Assembly (NCBI RefSeq): GCF_020075705.1
Contig: NZ_JAIQUM010000079.1
Span: forward strand, 1-20,221
Direction: 5' to 3'
Source: Metabacillus rhizolycopersici
Lineage (GTDB): Bacteria > Bacillota > Bacilli > Bacillales > Bacillaceae
Length of the DNA stretch: 20,221 nt
In this document: piece after piece, positions 1 through 8,161 of the stretch
Numbering within the stretch: position 1 is the stretch's first letter
Layout: each line of letters starts with the position of its first letter
Program-made: the position numbers and the translations under genes
The notes under the pieces: generated by a model
The model's input: only the letters and a program-made list of their open reading frames with translations
Told to the model about the DNA's origin: nothing
Databases searched by the model: none

Positions 1-26
1 CGATGATTCTTTAAGGTTCCCATCAT
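1..26 (-). CDS. 5' end of an unidentified gene, cut by the window edge
   Basis: Only the first eight to eleven codons are visible. On the minus strand an AAGGAG ribosome-binding site is followed nine bases later by ATG ATG (26-21), reading MMGTLKNH. A competing ATG at 33-31 lies only two bases behind the Shine-Dalgarno, so I prefer the later one. In B. subtilis the gene after ndk is cheR, but these few residues do not resemble the start of CheR that I know, so no function is assigned. Confidence 0.35.
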
Positions 27-93
27 ACTGCATCTCTCCTTATTTTTCCTTTTTAGCAGTTTTGACAGGCAAGAACTCACTTAAACTCAAAAA

Positions 94-125
94 AGGCTGT
101 TGAGAAAAAACTTTCTCAACAGCCT
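94..125. terminator. Second hairpin downstream of ndk
   Basis: A perfect 14-bp inverted repeat (94-107 pairing with 112-125) with a 4-base loop. It sits directly behind the first ndk terminator, before the next gene start. Read on the minus strand it is followed by TTTTTGAGTTT, so it may act as a backup terminator. Confidence 0.65.
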
Positions 126-128
126 GAA

Positions 129-155
129 AAAAAGCTAGCATAATGCTAGCTTTTT
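129..155. terminator. Intrinsic terminator of ndk
   Basis: A 12-bp perfect stem (129-140 with 144-155) with a 3-base loop. It carries A-tract and T-tract ends, so it can work in both directions. It begins five bases after the ndk stop codon on the minus strand. Confidence 0.75.
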
Positions 156-159
156 AAAT

Positions 160-597
160 TCAACTATTAATTAAATTTTCACTTTTAATAAGTTCATTTT
201 GATTAAAAAATAAAGCAATTTCTCGTTCTGCACTTTCAAGGGAATCAGATCCATGAATGATATTCTGACTAACTTGCGTGCTGTAGTCACCACGAATCGT
301 TCCTGGTTCTGCATCTTTAGGATTTGTTTTCCCCATCATCTTACGAGTAAGTTCTACCACGTTTTCACCTTGCCAAACCATTGCAAACACTGGTCCTGAT
401 GTTATAAAGCTTACTAATTCGTCATAAAAAGGTTTGCCTTTATGTTCCCCATAATGTTGTTCTGCAAGATTAGTAGGAATCGACATAAGTTTTGCCCCTA
501 CTAACTGTAAGCCTTTTCTTTCAAATCTATTAACAATTTCCCCGATAAGTTGACGTTGTACGCCATCGGGTTTGATCATTAAGAATGTTTTTTCCAT
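160..597 (-). CDS. ndk: Nucleoside diphosphate kinase
   Basis: The 145-residue protein transfers the gamma-phosphate from ATP to nucleoside diphosphates through a phospho-histidine, balancing NTP and dNTP pools in the cytoplasm. Visible hallmarks are the N-terminal [11 protein letters not shown] stretch, the [14 protein letters not shown] nucleotide-binding segment (about 92-105) and the catalytic histidine at about 115 in NIIHGSDS. Length is close to the usual 148-150 residues. The reading frame is open further upstream, to 663, but the family start is [12 protein letters not shown]. That ATG (597) has a GGGGA ribosome-binding site, and the upstream extension overlaps a good promoter, so I start here. 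It is a single-gene unit downstream of hepT with its own promoter and two terminator hairpins. Confidence 0.97.
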   Translation of the reverse strand: MEKTFLMIKPDGVQRQLIGEIVNRFERKGLQLVGAKLMSIPTNLAEQHYGEHKGKPFYDELVSFITSGPVFAMVWQGENVVELTRKMMGKTNPKDAEPGTIRGDYSTQVSQNIIHGSDSLESAEREIALFFNQNELIKSENLINS

Positions 598-653
598 TTT
601 ATTTTCCCCATCCCATCTGAAATTTATGTATAGTCTTTCATATCCCCAAGAAA

Positions 654-683
654 ATAATACCATGTATAAACAGCGTTTTGCAA
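654..683 (-). promoter_or_regulatory. Probable sigma-A promoter of ndk
   Basis: On the minus strand TTGCAA (678-683) and TATTAT (654-659) are separated by 18 bp, with a TG one base before the -10 element (extended -10). The predicted transcript would have a leader of about 50 nt before the ndk start. The promoter lies in the short spacer between hepT and ndk. Confidence 0.55.
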
Positions 684-711
684 ATAGGGGATGGAGAAAA
701 TTAGGTGCTAA

Positions 712-1674
712 TTAAAATTTCCGTTTTCCAATATATTTTGCAATTCCATATAACGTCACTTTTGCTCGGTTTTTTGGTAACGTCGCTAATATATCAAATG
801 CTTTTTGAAGGTAGTGATCACTAACCTTAGCAGATTTTTCTATGACATCTGAATCTAGAATTGCTTGTAAGATTGGTTGAATTTCAATTGGAGTCGTTTC
901 ATTTGATATTTTTTCAATTTCGGCTTTATATGATGGATTTTCCAAGGCAAATAAAACTGGTAATGTGATGTTTCCTTGAAGTAGATCACTTCCAACTGGT
1001 TTACCAAGTTCTTGTTCAGTTGACGTAAAATCAAGAATGTCATCTGTAATTTGAAAGGACATGCCAACATAATAACCAAACCAATACAGTTTTCTATGAA
1101 TTTCTTCAGGAGCACCTGATGAAATCGCACCTAATTGACAACTTGCGGCAATTAATAGTGCTGTTTTTCTTTTTATTCGTTTCAAATATGTTCGCAAAGA
1201 TTGATCAAATCGATATTTATCCTTAATTTGCTCTATTTCACCTAAACAAACCTCAACCATTGTTTTTGATAATATTTTGTGAGCCAAAGGATCATCAATA
1301 TTTGCCATGACCTCTAGAGAACGTGCTAATAAGTAGTCACCAGTATACATCGCTATCCGATTATCCCACTTAGATTTAACTGTAGGCTGTCCCCTACGCA
1401 ACTCTGCATCATCTACAACATCATCATGTACAAGCGTTGCCATATGAATTGCCTCTAGTGCAACTGCTACATATTTGATTCGATTGATATCATAGTTACC
1501 GAACATAGAAGAAAGTAAAACAAAAACAGGTCTAATTCGTTTTCCACCTGCTTTAAGAAGGTCTAAATTTGCTTCTTGTAACAGTGGTTGCTCGGAAATT
1601 GCAGTTTTTTCTAGTTCTTTTTCAATTATTGAAAGGTCTGTATTCAAAAAAGAATACGATGCTTTAAATTTCAT
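712..1674 (-). CDS. hepT: Heptaprenyl diphosphate synthase component II
   Basis: Catalytic subunit of the two-component enzyme that condenses isopentenyl units onto farnesyl diphosphate to give the C35 side chain of menaquinone-7. About 320 residues, matching the B. subtilis protein along its length as I remember it (MKFK.AYSFLN near the start, IAKYIGKRKF at the end). The two aspartate-rich motifs of trans-prenyltransferases are present: DDVVD at about 84-88 and DDILD at about 211-215, plus GGKRIRP and the LGKPVGSDLLQGN segment. An in-frame GTG three codons earlier (1683) is a possible alternative start. I prefer the ATG at 1674 because AAGGTG lies six bases before it. It is the last gene of hepS-menG-hepT. 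Confidence 0.95.
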   Translation of the reverse strand: MKFKASYSFLNTDLSIIEKELEKTAISEQPLLQEANLDLLKAGGKRIRPVFVLLSSMFGNYDINRIKYVAVALEAIHMATLVHDDVVDDAELRRGQPTVKSKWDNRIAMYTGDYLLARSLEVMANIDDPLAHKILSKTMVEVCLGEIEQIKDKYRFDQSLRTYLKRIKRKTALLIAASCQLGAISSGAPEEIHRKLYWFGYYVGMSFQITDDILDFTSTEQELGKPVGSDLLQGNITLPVLFALENPSYKAEIEKISNETTPIEIQPILQAILDSDVIEKSAKVSDHYLQKAFDILATLPKNRAKVTLYGIAKYIGKRKF

Positions 1675-1771
1675 ACTATTCACCTTAATACACCTTATTG
1701 TTTAACAAATTTCCATCAATATTTCACATTTGGAATATAAATCTTATTTAGACGCATAAAAATCAAGCATC

Positions 1772-2512
1772 TCAAGAGTAATCTAAATTAATCATGTTAA
1801 TTTCCTCGTTTGGTTTTACTCCAAGGTGCATTGCAGCAACTCCTCCAGTAAAAGGTTTAACCTCAATTTGCTCAAAGCCCGCATCTTTAAACATAACAGC
1901 AAGTTCCTTCATTCCAGGGAAATCACGTGCAGATTCTTGTAACCATGAGTATTCTTCATAACTCTTAGCAAACATTTTACCAAACAAAGGCATGATATAT
2001 CGAAAATAGAAATAATAAGCTTGCTTAAAAATTGGTGCAGTTGGTTGTGAGGTTTCCAAACAAATCGCCTTGCCACCTGGCTTCAAAACACGATTCATTT
2101 CTCTTAATACTTGCATGTAGTCTGGAACATTTCTTAAACCAAAGCCAATTGTCACAAAATCAAATGTATGATCTTCAAAAGGTAGACTCATTGCATTTCC
2201 ATGAATTAATTCTAGATTCTTAAGACCTAACTGCTCTACCTTTTGATGGCCTATTTGCAACATATTTTGACTAAAATCTAGTCCCTTAACCTGCCCGTTC
2301 GAACCAACTTCATTGGCTAGCGCAATACTCCAATCAGCCGTCCCACAACAAACATCTAATGCTTTTTGACCTGGTTGTACAGCCATCCTCTTCATCGTTT
2401 CTTTTCTCCATGCCTTGTGCCGTTGAAAGCTGATGACCGAATTCATTTGATCGTAATTTTTATAAATTTTTTCAAATACGCCATGGACTTTTTCTTCTTT
2501 AGATTGATCCAT
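1772..2512 (-). CDS. menG: Demethylmenaquinone methyltransferase
   Basis: S-adenosylmethionine-dependent methyltransferase for the last step of menaquinone synthesis (also called menH or ubiE). The 246-residue product has the SAM-binding motif [11 protein letters not shown] (about 52-61), the UbiE/COQ5 signatures [15 protein letters not shown] and [18 protein letters not shown], and a C-terminal [11 protein letters not shown]. The start follows AAGAAGG by eight bases. The stop of hepS and this start are separated by one base (TGA-A-ATG), so the two are probably translationally coupled. An in-frame N-terminal extension of 15 codons lies inside hepS and is not used. The C-terminus runs roughly a dozen residues beyond the B. 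subtilis protein. Confidence 0.95.
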   Translation of the reverse strand: MDQSKEEKVHGVFEKIYKNYDQMNSVISFQRHKAWRKETMKRMAVQPGQKALDVCCGTADWSIALANEVGSNGQVKGLDFSQNMLQIGHQKVEQLGLKNLELIHGNAMSLPFEDHTFDFVTIGFGLRNVPDYMQVLREMNRVLKPGGKAICLETSQPTAPIFKQAYYFYFRYIMPLFGKMFAKSYEEYSWLQESARDFPGMKELAVMFKDAGFEQIEVKPFTGGVAAMHLGVKPNEEINMINLDYS

Positions 2513-2513
2513 T

Positions 2514-3299
2514 TCACAAACCTTCTTCCACTGACTTTTTGCTATGTAACGTTTCATGAAAACGGATGGATTTCAAACGTTTAAAGAGCAGATTTTTTAT
2601 GGCAGGATTTTTCATAACAGCCGACTCTAAAAGTGCAGTAGTTTCCTCAAAGTATTTTTGACATTCCATATTTAAATCGTTAATCGAGAATGGGCTATTA
2701 TATTTAGGTATATCATAATTTTTCTGTTCGTTCTCATCGTGTAATTTTTCATGAGATAGTCTTTTATATAGTAAAAAGCTAGTAGCGAGCGAATTCCAAC
2801 AATCAAGGTTAAAATATTCCGTTACCTGCTGAATTAATGCTGTTTCAATAATTACGAGGCTGTTCATCACTGACTGCCTATCCGCATTTTCTACTTGATA
2901 GAGCATAATTTTCTGTTCATTGATCTCTTTTATGGCAGTTGCTAATGTACGAATCATATTGATATCATTTACTTCTGCTAACATAAAATAGTATAGACTA
3001 CTAAAATAATCTCCAGCTAACACTGTTAATTGTCGCTGGACAAATTCCGTCGAATCAATTTCATGTTGTGTTGTTACATTGTCGTGAGTATCAAGGGCAA
3101 TTTGTACAAGCATAGCTGTCATAATATAACTTTTCCTTAATTCATCTGAAAGATCTATCTCATCAAAAATTGCATAAAAAAGCAAAAGTTTATCCTCATC
3201 TATTCTTGGTGAAGGTAAATACTTTCCCAAAAAAGGATGAGCCAGCCTCTTCTCTAACGCAATCTTAATTTTCGCTACTTTCACATAGATGTCCTGCAA
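2514..3299 (-). CDS. hepS: Heptaprenyl diphosphate synthase component I
   Basis: Non-catalytic small subunit that pairs with HepT and is needed for C35 chain-length heptaprenyl diphosphate synthesis. The 261-residue protein keeps blocks typical of HepS, for example [48 protein letters not shown] and [14 protein letters not shown]. It has no DDxxD motif, as expected for component I. The start is TTG at 3299: AAGGGTGA precedes it with good spacing and the B. subtilis protein starts at the equivalent MQDIY. Other in-frame non-ATG codons at 3320 and 3308 lie before or inside the ribosome-binding site. First gene of hepS-menG-hepT. Confidence 0.93.
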   Translation of the reverse strand: MQDIYVKVAKIKIALEKRLAHPFLGKYLPSPRIDEDKLLLFYAIFDEIDLSDELRKSYIMTAMLVQIALDTHDNVTTQHEIDSTEFVQRQLTVLAGDYFSSLYYFMLAEVNDINMIRTLATAIKEINEQKIMLYQVENADRQSVMNSLVIIETALIQQVTEYFNLDCWNSLATSFLLYKRLSHEKLHDENEQKNYDIPKYNSPFSINDLNMECQKYFEETTALLESAVMKNPAIKNLLFKRLKSIRFHETLHSKKSVEEGL

Positions 3300-3671
3300 A
3301 TATATCACCCTTGTCCCCAAATTAACATTCTCTCTCTATTGTTATTTACACTAGCTGAATCGATGTATTCATTGATAAAATTAATTGCTAGTGGAAGGAA
3401 ATTCGTTTCCGTAAAAAATGGAAAATAACACTATAAAGTGTTCGCCTCTATTATTATCCACTATTTCTCACTTTAGAAATTAGTACTTCTCTATAATGAT
3501 GCAATATACATCGGTAGATTTTGTAAAGTGAGACTACTCGTTAAGAATAGGATAAATATCCATAATCACTTATTCATTTCTAAAATTACAGTTCAATCCA
3601 TTATAACACAATGACTCTCATTTGTTTTATGTAATCTACATTGGCAATTATACCTTATAAAACACAAATAA
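3300..3671 (-). other. Long spacer/leader between mtrB and hepS
   Basis: About 370 bases hold no convincing gene. They contain an extended -10 promoter candidate at 3600-3605, a perfect palindrome of 6-bp arms at 3427-3442, and a 10-bp inverted repeat (3466-3475 with 3524-3533) enclosing about 48 nt. If the promoter is real, hepS mRNA has a leader of nearly 300 nt. Confidence 0.5.
3600..3628 (-). promoter_or_regulatory. Candidate extended -10 promoter for hepS-menG-hepT
   Basis: On the minus strand TATAAT (3600-3605) is preceded by TG one base upstream, giving TGTTATAAT. The -35 region 17 bp upstream (AAAACA) is poor, which is tolerated by extended -10 promoters. It lies just behind the mtrB terminator, which suits a separate hepS transcript. 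Confidence 0.4.
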
Positions 3672-3689
3672 AAGCAGGAATCCCTGCTT
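3672..3689 (-). terminator. Terminator of mtrA-mtrB
   Basis: A 7-bp GC-containing stem (3672-3678 with 3683-3689) with a 4-base loop is followed on the minus strand by TTTATTTGTGTTTT. The stem overlaps the mtrB stop codon. Confidence 0.6.
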
Positions 3690-3912
3690 ATTTTCGTGAA
3701 TCACTTTCTAATTCTCCAACGCTCGTTTGAATTTGTGCTTTGCCTCTAATTTTAATAGCGGAAGTATGTTCAGTAAATTGCGCAATCATTACTTCACCCT
3801 TGTCTAATTTTTCAGAGTGATGAAATCTTGTATCAGACCCTCTTGTTAGTCCGATTACGTTCACCCCATCTTCCATTGCTTTAATGACTACATGATCATT
3901 TTTTGGATTCAT
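3688..3912 (-). CDS. mtrB: trp RNA-binding attenuation protein TRAP
   Basis: Tryptophan-activated RNA-binding protein that assembles as an 11-subunit ring and binds (G/U)AG triplet arrays in trp leader RNAs, causing termination and blocking translation. The 74-residue sequence is nearly colinear with B. subtilis TRAP (75 residues). The core [18 protein letters not shown] and [19 protein letters not shown] is intact. The RNA-contacting residues Lys37, Lys56 and Arg58 of B. subtilis correspond here to Lys35, Lys54 and Arg56. The ATG follows AGGTG at normal spacing; the longer open frame upstream has no family support. It follows mtrA (128-base gap) and ends in a terminator hairpin. No trp structural genes are in the window. 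Confidence 0.96.
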   Translation of the reverse strand: MNPKNDHVVIKAMEDGVNVIGLTRGSDTRFHHSEKLDKGEVMIAQFTEHTSAIKIRGKAQIQTSVGELESDSRK

Positions 3913-4040
3913 CTTGGCACCTGCCTGTTTACAGATTTTCTCCCTTATTGTAAAAAAGGATACTAGCACTATCATATCATTTACTAGATGATAACGCCTC
4001 TCTTTATGTATGATTTCCTTATCTTGTTTCTTTTTTATAC

Positions 4041-4607
4041 TTATCCTTTAATCAAAGACAGTACTTCCGCTCTTGCTGCAGTGTCTGTTCTAAAAATTCC
4101 TCTCACTGCAGATGTAACCGTTTGAGAGCCTGGCTTTTTAATCCCTCTCATTGTCATACACATATGTTCTGCTTCAACTATAACCATGACACCATGTGGG
4201 TCTAGTGACGTATTGATACTATCAGCAATTGTAGATGTGATTCTCTCTTGTAATTGAGGTCTTCTTGCAACTACTTCTACTGCACGAGCAAGTTTACTTA
4301 AACCAGTCACTTTTCCGTCTTTAGGGATATAAGCAACATGTGCTTTTCCGTAAAAAGGGACTAAATGGTGTTCACACATAGAATAAAATGGGATATCCTT
4401 TACGAGGACTAACTCTTCATGATCCTCACCGAAGATTGTTTTAAAATATTCTGAAGGATCTTCTTTTAAACCACTGAAAACTTCCTCGTACATTTTTGCA
4501 ACTCGTTTCGGCGTATCTCGTAGTCCTTCACGTGAAGGATCCTCACCAATTGCTTCAAGGATTAATCCCACCGCTTGTTCAATTTTCTCAAAATTTACCT
4601 GGCCCAT
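4041..4607 (-). CDS. folE: GTP cyclohydrolase I
   Basis: Converts GTP to 7,8-dihydroneopterin triphosphate, the first step of folate synthesis; called mtrA in B. subtilis because it is cotranscribed with mtrB. The 188-residue protein has the zinc ligands Cys78 and His81 in [10 protein letters not shown] and Cys150 in HMCMTMRG, plus [23 protein letters not shown]. There are two in-frame ATGs, at 4613 and 4607. The Shine-Dalgarno GGGAGG abuts the first with no spacing and is six bases before the second, so I start at 4607. This type I enzyme is homodecameric in characterised members. Confidence 0.97.
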   Translation of the reverse strand: MGQVNFEKIEQAVGLILEAIGEDPSREGLRDTPKRVAKMYEEVFSGLKEDPSEYFKTIFGEDHEELVLVKDIPFYSMCEHHLVPFYGKAHVAYIPKDGKVTGLSKLARAVEVVARRPQLQERITSTIADSINTSLDPHGVMVIVEAEHMCMTMRGIKKPGSQTVTSAVRGIFRTDTAARAEVLSLIKG

Positions 4608-4640
4608 TTCCATCCTCCCATCCGTTAACGTTTGATTCAG

Positions 4641-4670
4641 ATTCTAGCATATATTATTGAATAAAAGCAA
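4641..4670 (-). promoter_or_regulatory. Probable sigma-A promoter of mtrA-mtrB
   Basis: On the minus strand TTGCTT (4665-4670) and TAGAAT (4641-4646) are 18 bp apart. The -10 is preceded by TGC, an extended -10. The transcript would start about 25-30 nt before the folE start. Confidence 0.5.
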
Positions 4671-4764
4671 AATATATATTTTCGTTTAAAAAGTCCGACA
4701 ATAAGTATAAATACAATCGAAATAATCAGCAACACTGAATTTCTACATCTACTAAACATAAATG

Positions 4765-4789
4765 AAAAGCCCCTTAGAAAGGGGCTTTT
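4765..4789. terminator. Intrinsic terminator downstream of hbs
   Basis: An 11-bp perfect stem (4765-4775 with 4779-4789) with four G:C pairs, a 3-base loop and A/T-tract ends. It lies 50 bases behind the hbs stop on the minus strand. Confidence 0.8.
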
Positions 4790-4838
4790 GTGAAGATCGA
4801 TTGTATGTAATAGTCAATACAACTTGATAAACTAATAC

Positions 4839-5117
4839 TTATTTACCTGCTACTGCGTCTTTAAGTGCTTTACCTGGTTTAAAAGCAGGCACCTTGCTTG
4901 CAGCAATTTCGATTTCCTCACCAGTTTGTGGGTTACGTCCTTTACGAGCCGCACGCTCACGAACTTCGAAGTTACCAAAACCGATAAGTTGTACTTTATC
5001 ACCATCTTTTAGAGCATCTAAAATTGTATCGAAAACAGAATCAACTGCTTTAGTTGCGTCTTTTTTAGATAATTCACTAGCTTCTGCTACTGCATTGATC
5101 AATTCAGTTTTATTCAT
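4839..5117 (-). CDS. hbs: Histone-like DNA-binding protein HU (HBsu)
   Basis: The major nucleoid-associated protein, a dimer that bends DNA without sequence specificity; essential in B. subtilis. The 92-residue product is almost identical to HBsu. It includes the [21 protein letters not shown] beta-arm region (about 46-66, given here without a break only in part: [16 protein letters not shown]) and the [17 protein letters not shown] tail. The ATG at 5117 is preceded by an unusually strong GGGGAGGTGA. An in-frame GTG three codons earlier is part of that ribosome-binding site and is not the start. The gene stands alone between spoIVA and folE, ending at a terminator, with a long upstream region. 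Confidence 0.97.
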   Translation of the reverse strand: MNKTELINAVAEASELSKKDATKAVDSVFDTILDALKDGDKVQLIGFGNFEVRERAARKGRNPQTGEEIEIAASKVPAFKPGKALKDAVAGK

Positions 5118-5224
5118 GCATTTCACCTCCCCTAAAAAGGATGGAACTCTTATTAGTCTTCATTTCTTCACAATTTTATAAATTTCTATACATGGTAGAA
5201 CATTAAATAACTAGCAACACCGTT

Positions 5225-5253
5225 ATCTTATATGATTTATTTTCATAATTCAA
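5225..5253 (-). promoter_or_regulatory. Candidate proximal promoter of hbs
   Basis: On the minus strand TTGAAT (5248-5253) and TAAGAT (5225-5230) are 17 bp apart, each matching four of six consensus positions. The leader would be about 100 nt. Confidence 0.35.
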
Positions 5254-5459
5254 TGATTCATCATCATGCATATCCGTTTATTAGGAAGAATCGACCAATA
5301 GAGAAAATAATTTCTTTAAAAAGATTAACACAATCCATCTGGTGAATCAAGTTTTATCCTGATAAAAAACCAATAATATCAAGGTTTTAATGCGTTATAC
5401 AGAACGAGCGTTTCATATTTTTACAAATTTTAAACATATTTGCTAAAATTGGGGTGATT

Positions 5460-5489
5460 ATTATCTTAAAATATAACATAAATTAGCAA
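5460..5489 (-). promoter_or_regulatory. Candidate distal promoter of hbs
   Basis: On the minus strand TTGCTA (5484-5489) and GATAAT (5460-5465) are 18 bp apart, the latter matching five of six positions. A transcript from here would carry a leader of over 300 nt. Confidence 0.3.
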
Positions 5490-5595
5490 TTATTTACTAC
5501 TTTTTATCAATATGCGAAATAAACTTTTTCAGAATAATAATTTTATTGAAGCATGATACATCTTACTGATTAAAATATTTTTTCCTGGTAAACGA

Positions 5596-5619
5596 TAAAA
5601 AGACCTCTTAAGAGAGGCC
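5596..5619 (-). terminator. Intrinsic terminator of spoIVA
   Basis: On the minus strand a 7-bp RNA stem (one G-U pair; 5602-5608 with 5613-5619) is followed by TTTTT. It begins six bases behind the spoIVA stop. Confidence 0.7.
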
Positions 5620-5625
5620 AATGTG

Positions 5626-7104
5626 TTATAAAATAATCGCAATTAATCCACCGGAGCCTTCATTAATAATTCTCTCCAATGTTTCCTTTAGTTTGTAACG
5701 AGCATTTTCAGGCATTAACGATAGCTTCGCTTGAATGCCTTCACGTACGATTGAGCTTAAACTTCGACCAAAGATATCTGAATTCCAAATCGATAACGGG
5801 TTATCCTCAAAGTCTTGCATTAAGTAACGTACTAACTCTTCGGATTGCTTTTCCGTTCCTATGATAGGAGCAAATTCAGATTCTACATCAACTTTAATCA
5901 TATGGATAGAAGGAGCTACTGCCTTTAGGCGTACACCAAATCTTGATCCTTGGCGGATAATTTCTGGCTCGTCGAGACTCATATCAGCTAACGCGGGTGC
6001 AGCAATTCCGTATCCAGTTTGTTTGACCATCCTTAACCCATCTGCAACTTGATCATATTCTGCCTTAGCAAAAGCAAAATCTTGCATTAACTGGAGCAAA
6101 TGATCTCTTCCTCGAATTTCTACTCCTACAACCTCTTTCAAGATTTGATCATATAAATCATCAGGAGCATATAAATCGATCTCTGCAATCCCTTGCCCCA
6201 TCTCGATTCCAGCCAAGCTTGCTTTGTTAATAAAGTCATACTCACTAAATTGACCGACTACACGATCAACATCTCTGAGCCTTTTAATATCTTTTACTGT
6301 ATCTTTGACAGCCTCTTGATAACTTTCACGTAGCCAATGGTTTTCTTTTAATACCATAACCCAGCTAGGAAGATTTACATTTACTTCTAGTACAGGGAAC
6401 TCATATAAAGATTCCCTTAAGACGTTCAAAACATCTGATTCCCTCATGCTTTCAACACTCATAGCAAGAACAGGAATATCATACGTTTCATTTAGTTGTT
6501 GACGAAGAGATTCTGTTTCAGGATGATGAGGATGTACCGTATTAATAATCATAATAAACGGTTTTCCTACTTCTTTTAATTCGTCAATGACTCTCGCTTC
6601 CGCTTCTAAGTAATCCTTACGTGGAATATCTCCAATTGATCCATCTGTCGTTATCACACAACCAAGTGTTGAATGTTCTTGTATAACCTTACGTGTTCCA
6701 ATCTCTGCCGCTTCATGAAATGGTATTGGCTCTTCATACCATGGAGTATTGATCATCCGAGGACCATTTTCATCCTCGTAGCCTTTAGCGCCGGGCACAG
6801 TGTAACCTACACAGTCTACTAATCTAATATTGACTTCAAGTCCTTCATCTACATGAATGGACACTGCTTGATTCGGGACAAATTTCGGCTCAGTTGTCAT
6901 AATCGTCTTACCAGCTGCACTTTGTGGTAATTCATCTTGAGCTCTCGCTTTATCAGATTCATTGTCAATATTAGGTAGTACAACTAATTCCATAAACTTC
7001 TTAATAAAAGTAGATTTACCTGTTCTAACTGCACCAACTACTCCTAAGTATATATCGCCACCAGTTCGTTCAGCGATATCCTTGAAAATATCTACTTTTT
7101 CCAA
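5626..7104 (-). CDS. spoIVA: Stage IV sporulation protein A, coat morphogenetic ATPase
   Basis: Forms the basement layer of the spore coat: an ATPase of the TRAFAC/GTPase-like class that polymerises on the forespore surface, anchored by SpoVM, and needed for both coat and cortex formation. The 492 residues match the B. subtilis length exactly. The Walker A motif GAVRTGKST is at about 24-32, followed by LVDCVGYTVPGAKGYEDENG in the switch/Walker B region. The C-terminus ERIINEGSGGLIAIIL, important for localisation, is intact. The start codon is TTG (7104), with GGGAGGGG upstream; no ATG in the frame fits better. It is a single-gene unit with a sigma-E-type promoter and its own terminator. Confidence 0.98.
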   Translation of the reverse strand: MEKVDIFKDIAERTGGDIYLGVVGAVRTGKSTFIKKFMELVVLPNIDNESDKARAQDELPQSAAGKTIMTTEPKFVPNQAVSIHVDEGLEVNIRLVDCVGYTVPGAKGYEDENGPRMINTPWYEEPIPFHEAAEIGTRKVIQEHSTLGCVITTDGSIGDIPRKDYLEAEARVIDELKEVGKPFIMIINTVHPHHPETESLRQQLNETYDIPVLAMSVESMRESDVLNVLRESLYEFPVLEVNVNLPSWVMVLKENHWLRESYQEAVKDTVKDIKRLRDVDRVVGQFSEYDFINKASLAGIEMGQGIAEIDLYAPDDLYDQILKEVVGVEIRGRDHLLQLMQDFAFAKAEYDQVADGLRMVKQTGYGIAAPALADMSLDEPEIIRQGSRFGVRLKAVAPSIHMIKVDVESEFAPIIGTEKQSEELVRYLMQDFEDNPLSIWNSDIFGRSLSSIVREGIQAKLSLMPENARYKLKETLERIINEGSGGLIAIIL

Positions 7105-7168
7105 GTGATCCCCTCCCGATCATACAATATTGGGATAATGCATATTCGTCTTCATATAGGACACTATA

Positions 7169-7199
7169 AATGTATGACGTTGTCCTATTTATTTATGAC
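7169..7199 (-). promoter_or_regulatory. Sigma-E promoter of spoIVA
   Basis: On the minus strand the -10 element CATACATT (7169-7176) and the -35 element GTCATAAA (7192-7199) are about 15 bp apart. They fit the known sigma-E consensus (about TCATATT and CATACAAT). spoIVA is a sigma-E gene in B. subtilis. The leader would be about 55 nt. Confidence 0.7.
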
Positions 7200-7256
7200 T
7201 TCATTGCTGAATTTTTTTCCAATATCGCGATTATTGTTTAATAGTACTTTAAAAGC

Positions 7257-7302
7257 GAAAAAGAAAACCCTTCGTTTAGAGTTTATTCTCTAAAGAAGGG
7301 TT
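7257..7302 (-). terminator. Intrinsic terminator of yphE-yphF
   Basis: A 15-bp stem with a single bulged base: 7266-7273 with 7295-7302, and 7275-7281 with 7288-7294, around a 6-base loop. On the minus strand it is followed by TTTTCTTTTT. It lies 117 bases behind the yphF stop and upstream of the spoIVA promoter. Confidence 0.8.
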
Positions 7303-7359
7303 CATGACATATTTATAAAGATTTTTATTAAACAAGGAAACCTGAATTCTCTGAGAGCT

Positions 7360-7400
7360 TTAAAGGTAATCCTATTACCACCAGTTAATGTGGGATAAAC
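7360..7400 (-). repeat. Dispersed intergenic repeat, copy A
   Basis: On the minus strand it starts GTTTATCCCACATTAAC and continues with TGG and GGTAAT. The core TTTATCCC(G/A)CATTAA recurs at 11796-11836 and, shorter, at 18206-18218. It begins about 20 bases behind the yphF stop. Confidence 0.45.
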
Positions 7401-7418
7401 AAAAAACATTCACTGTAC

Positions 7419-8135
7419 TTACTCAACGACAAATACAGGTTCACCCTTGTCATCAATTGTATATGGCAAAGAAAAGGCTGGAACAAAATGTGAATCGGTA
7501 ACTAATAAATCTCGAATATCATCACCAGACTTATATGAGTGCTCTTTTTCCTGTAGAGCAGTATTCAAATCAATTCGGTAATCTACAAAGACTTCAAGAT
7601 TTTTATCGATCACCAGCGGTAAATGCTCACCTGAAAATGGACTTTCGACTGTAGGTGGTTCATCATATCCTAACTTGTCATAATCTAATGTATAAATACC
7701 ATTTGTAACAAGATCCTTAAAAGGAGGGTACCCATTCGCTTGTCGATAAACATCTAGCTTAATATTAAGTTCATGTATTTCATCAGCAATTCGTAAATCA
7801 ATTAATTTAACTGTAGGGTTTTCCTCTACATCTACAAGAACAAATAAATAGATGCCTCCACTTTCGAATGCCATTCCCGGTGGTTCAGCCATATATTTCG
7901 GTGACAAAGCTGTAAATTCTACAGGATATTTTTGATAAATCGGTGTTATCATATCCCTTGTCTTGATTGGAAGCAGGCCACCCGATTCTTCCTGAAAACG
8001 ATCCACTGAATTTTGAACAACGGCAAGTTGGTCATCATAAGGTATTGTATTTTTTTGCAATTTCCCTTCAGGATAGAGGCAACCAGTTAATAGGATACTG
8101 GCGAAGAAAACAGCCGCAATCTTAATAAAATTCAT
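7419..8135 (-). CDS. yphF: YphF-like lipoprotein
   Basis: A secreted, membrane-anchored lipoprotein of unknown function. The 238 residues begin with a short charged N-region, a hydrophobic stretch and a lipobox LLTGC with the acylated cysteine at about 19; the rest is a soluble extracytoplasmic domain. Conserved-looking blocks are TPIYQKYPVEF, KYMAEPPGMAFESGGIY, NPTVKLIDLRIADEI and FVPAFSLPYTIDDKGEPVF. It agrees with B. subtilis YphF in length, position and overall pattern. The ATG at 8135 is chosen; a TTG two codons upstream is better spaced from AAAGGA and cannot be excluded. It is the second gene of yphE-yphF, between gpsA and spoIVA as in B. subtilis. No catalytic motif is visible. Confidence 0.85.
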   Translation of the reverse strand: MNFIKIAAVFFASILLTGCLYPEGKLQKNTIPYDDQLAVVQNSVDRFQEESGGLLPIKTRDMITPIYQKYPVEFTALSPKYMAEPPGMAFESGGIYLFVLVDVEENPTVKLIDLRIADEIHELNIKLDVYRQANGYPPFKDLVTNGIYTLDYDKLGYDEPPTVESPFSGEHLPLVIDKNLEVFVDYRIDLNTALQEKEHSYKSGDDIRDLLVTDSHFVPAFSLPYTIDDKGEPVFVVE

Positions 8136-8161
8136 CCTCAATTACTTCCTTTAATATTTAT

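Larger units (their letters stand above)
5118..5595 (-). other. Long untranslated region upstream of hbs
   Basis: About 480 AT-rich bases without a supportable gene on either strand. They hold two promoter-like pairs for hbs and otherwise no repeat or RNA gene that I recognise. B. subtilis hbs is also known to use more than one promoter. Confidence 0.5.

Noticed and set aside
598..663. N-terminal extension of ndk by 22 codons
   Set aside because: It overlaps a good promoter; the family starts at [12 protein letters not shown] with its own ribosome-binding site.
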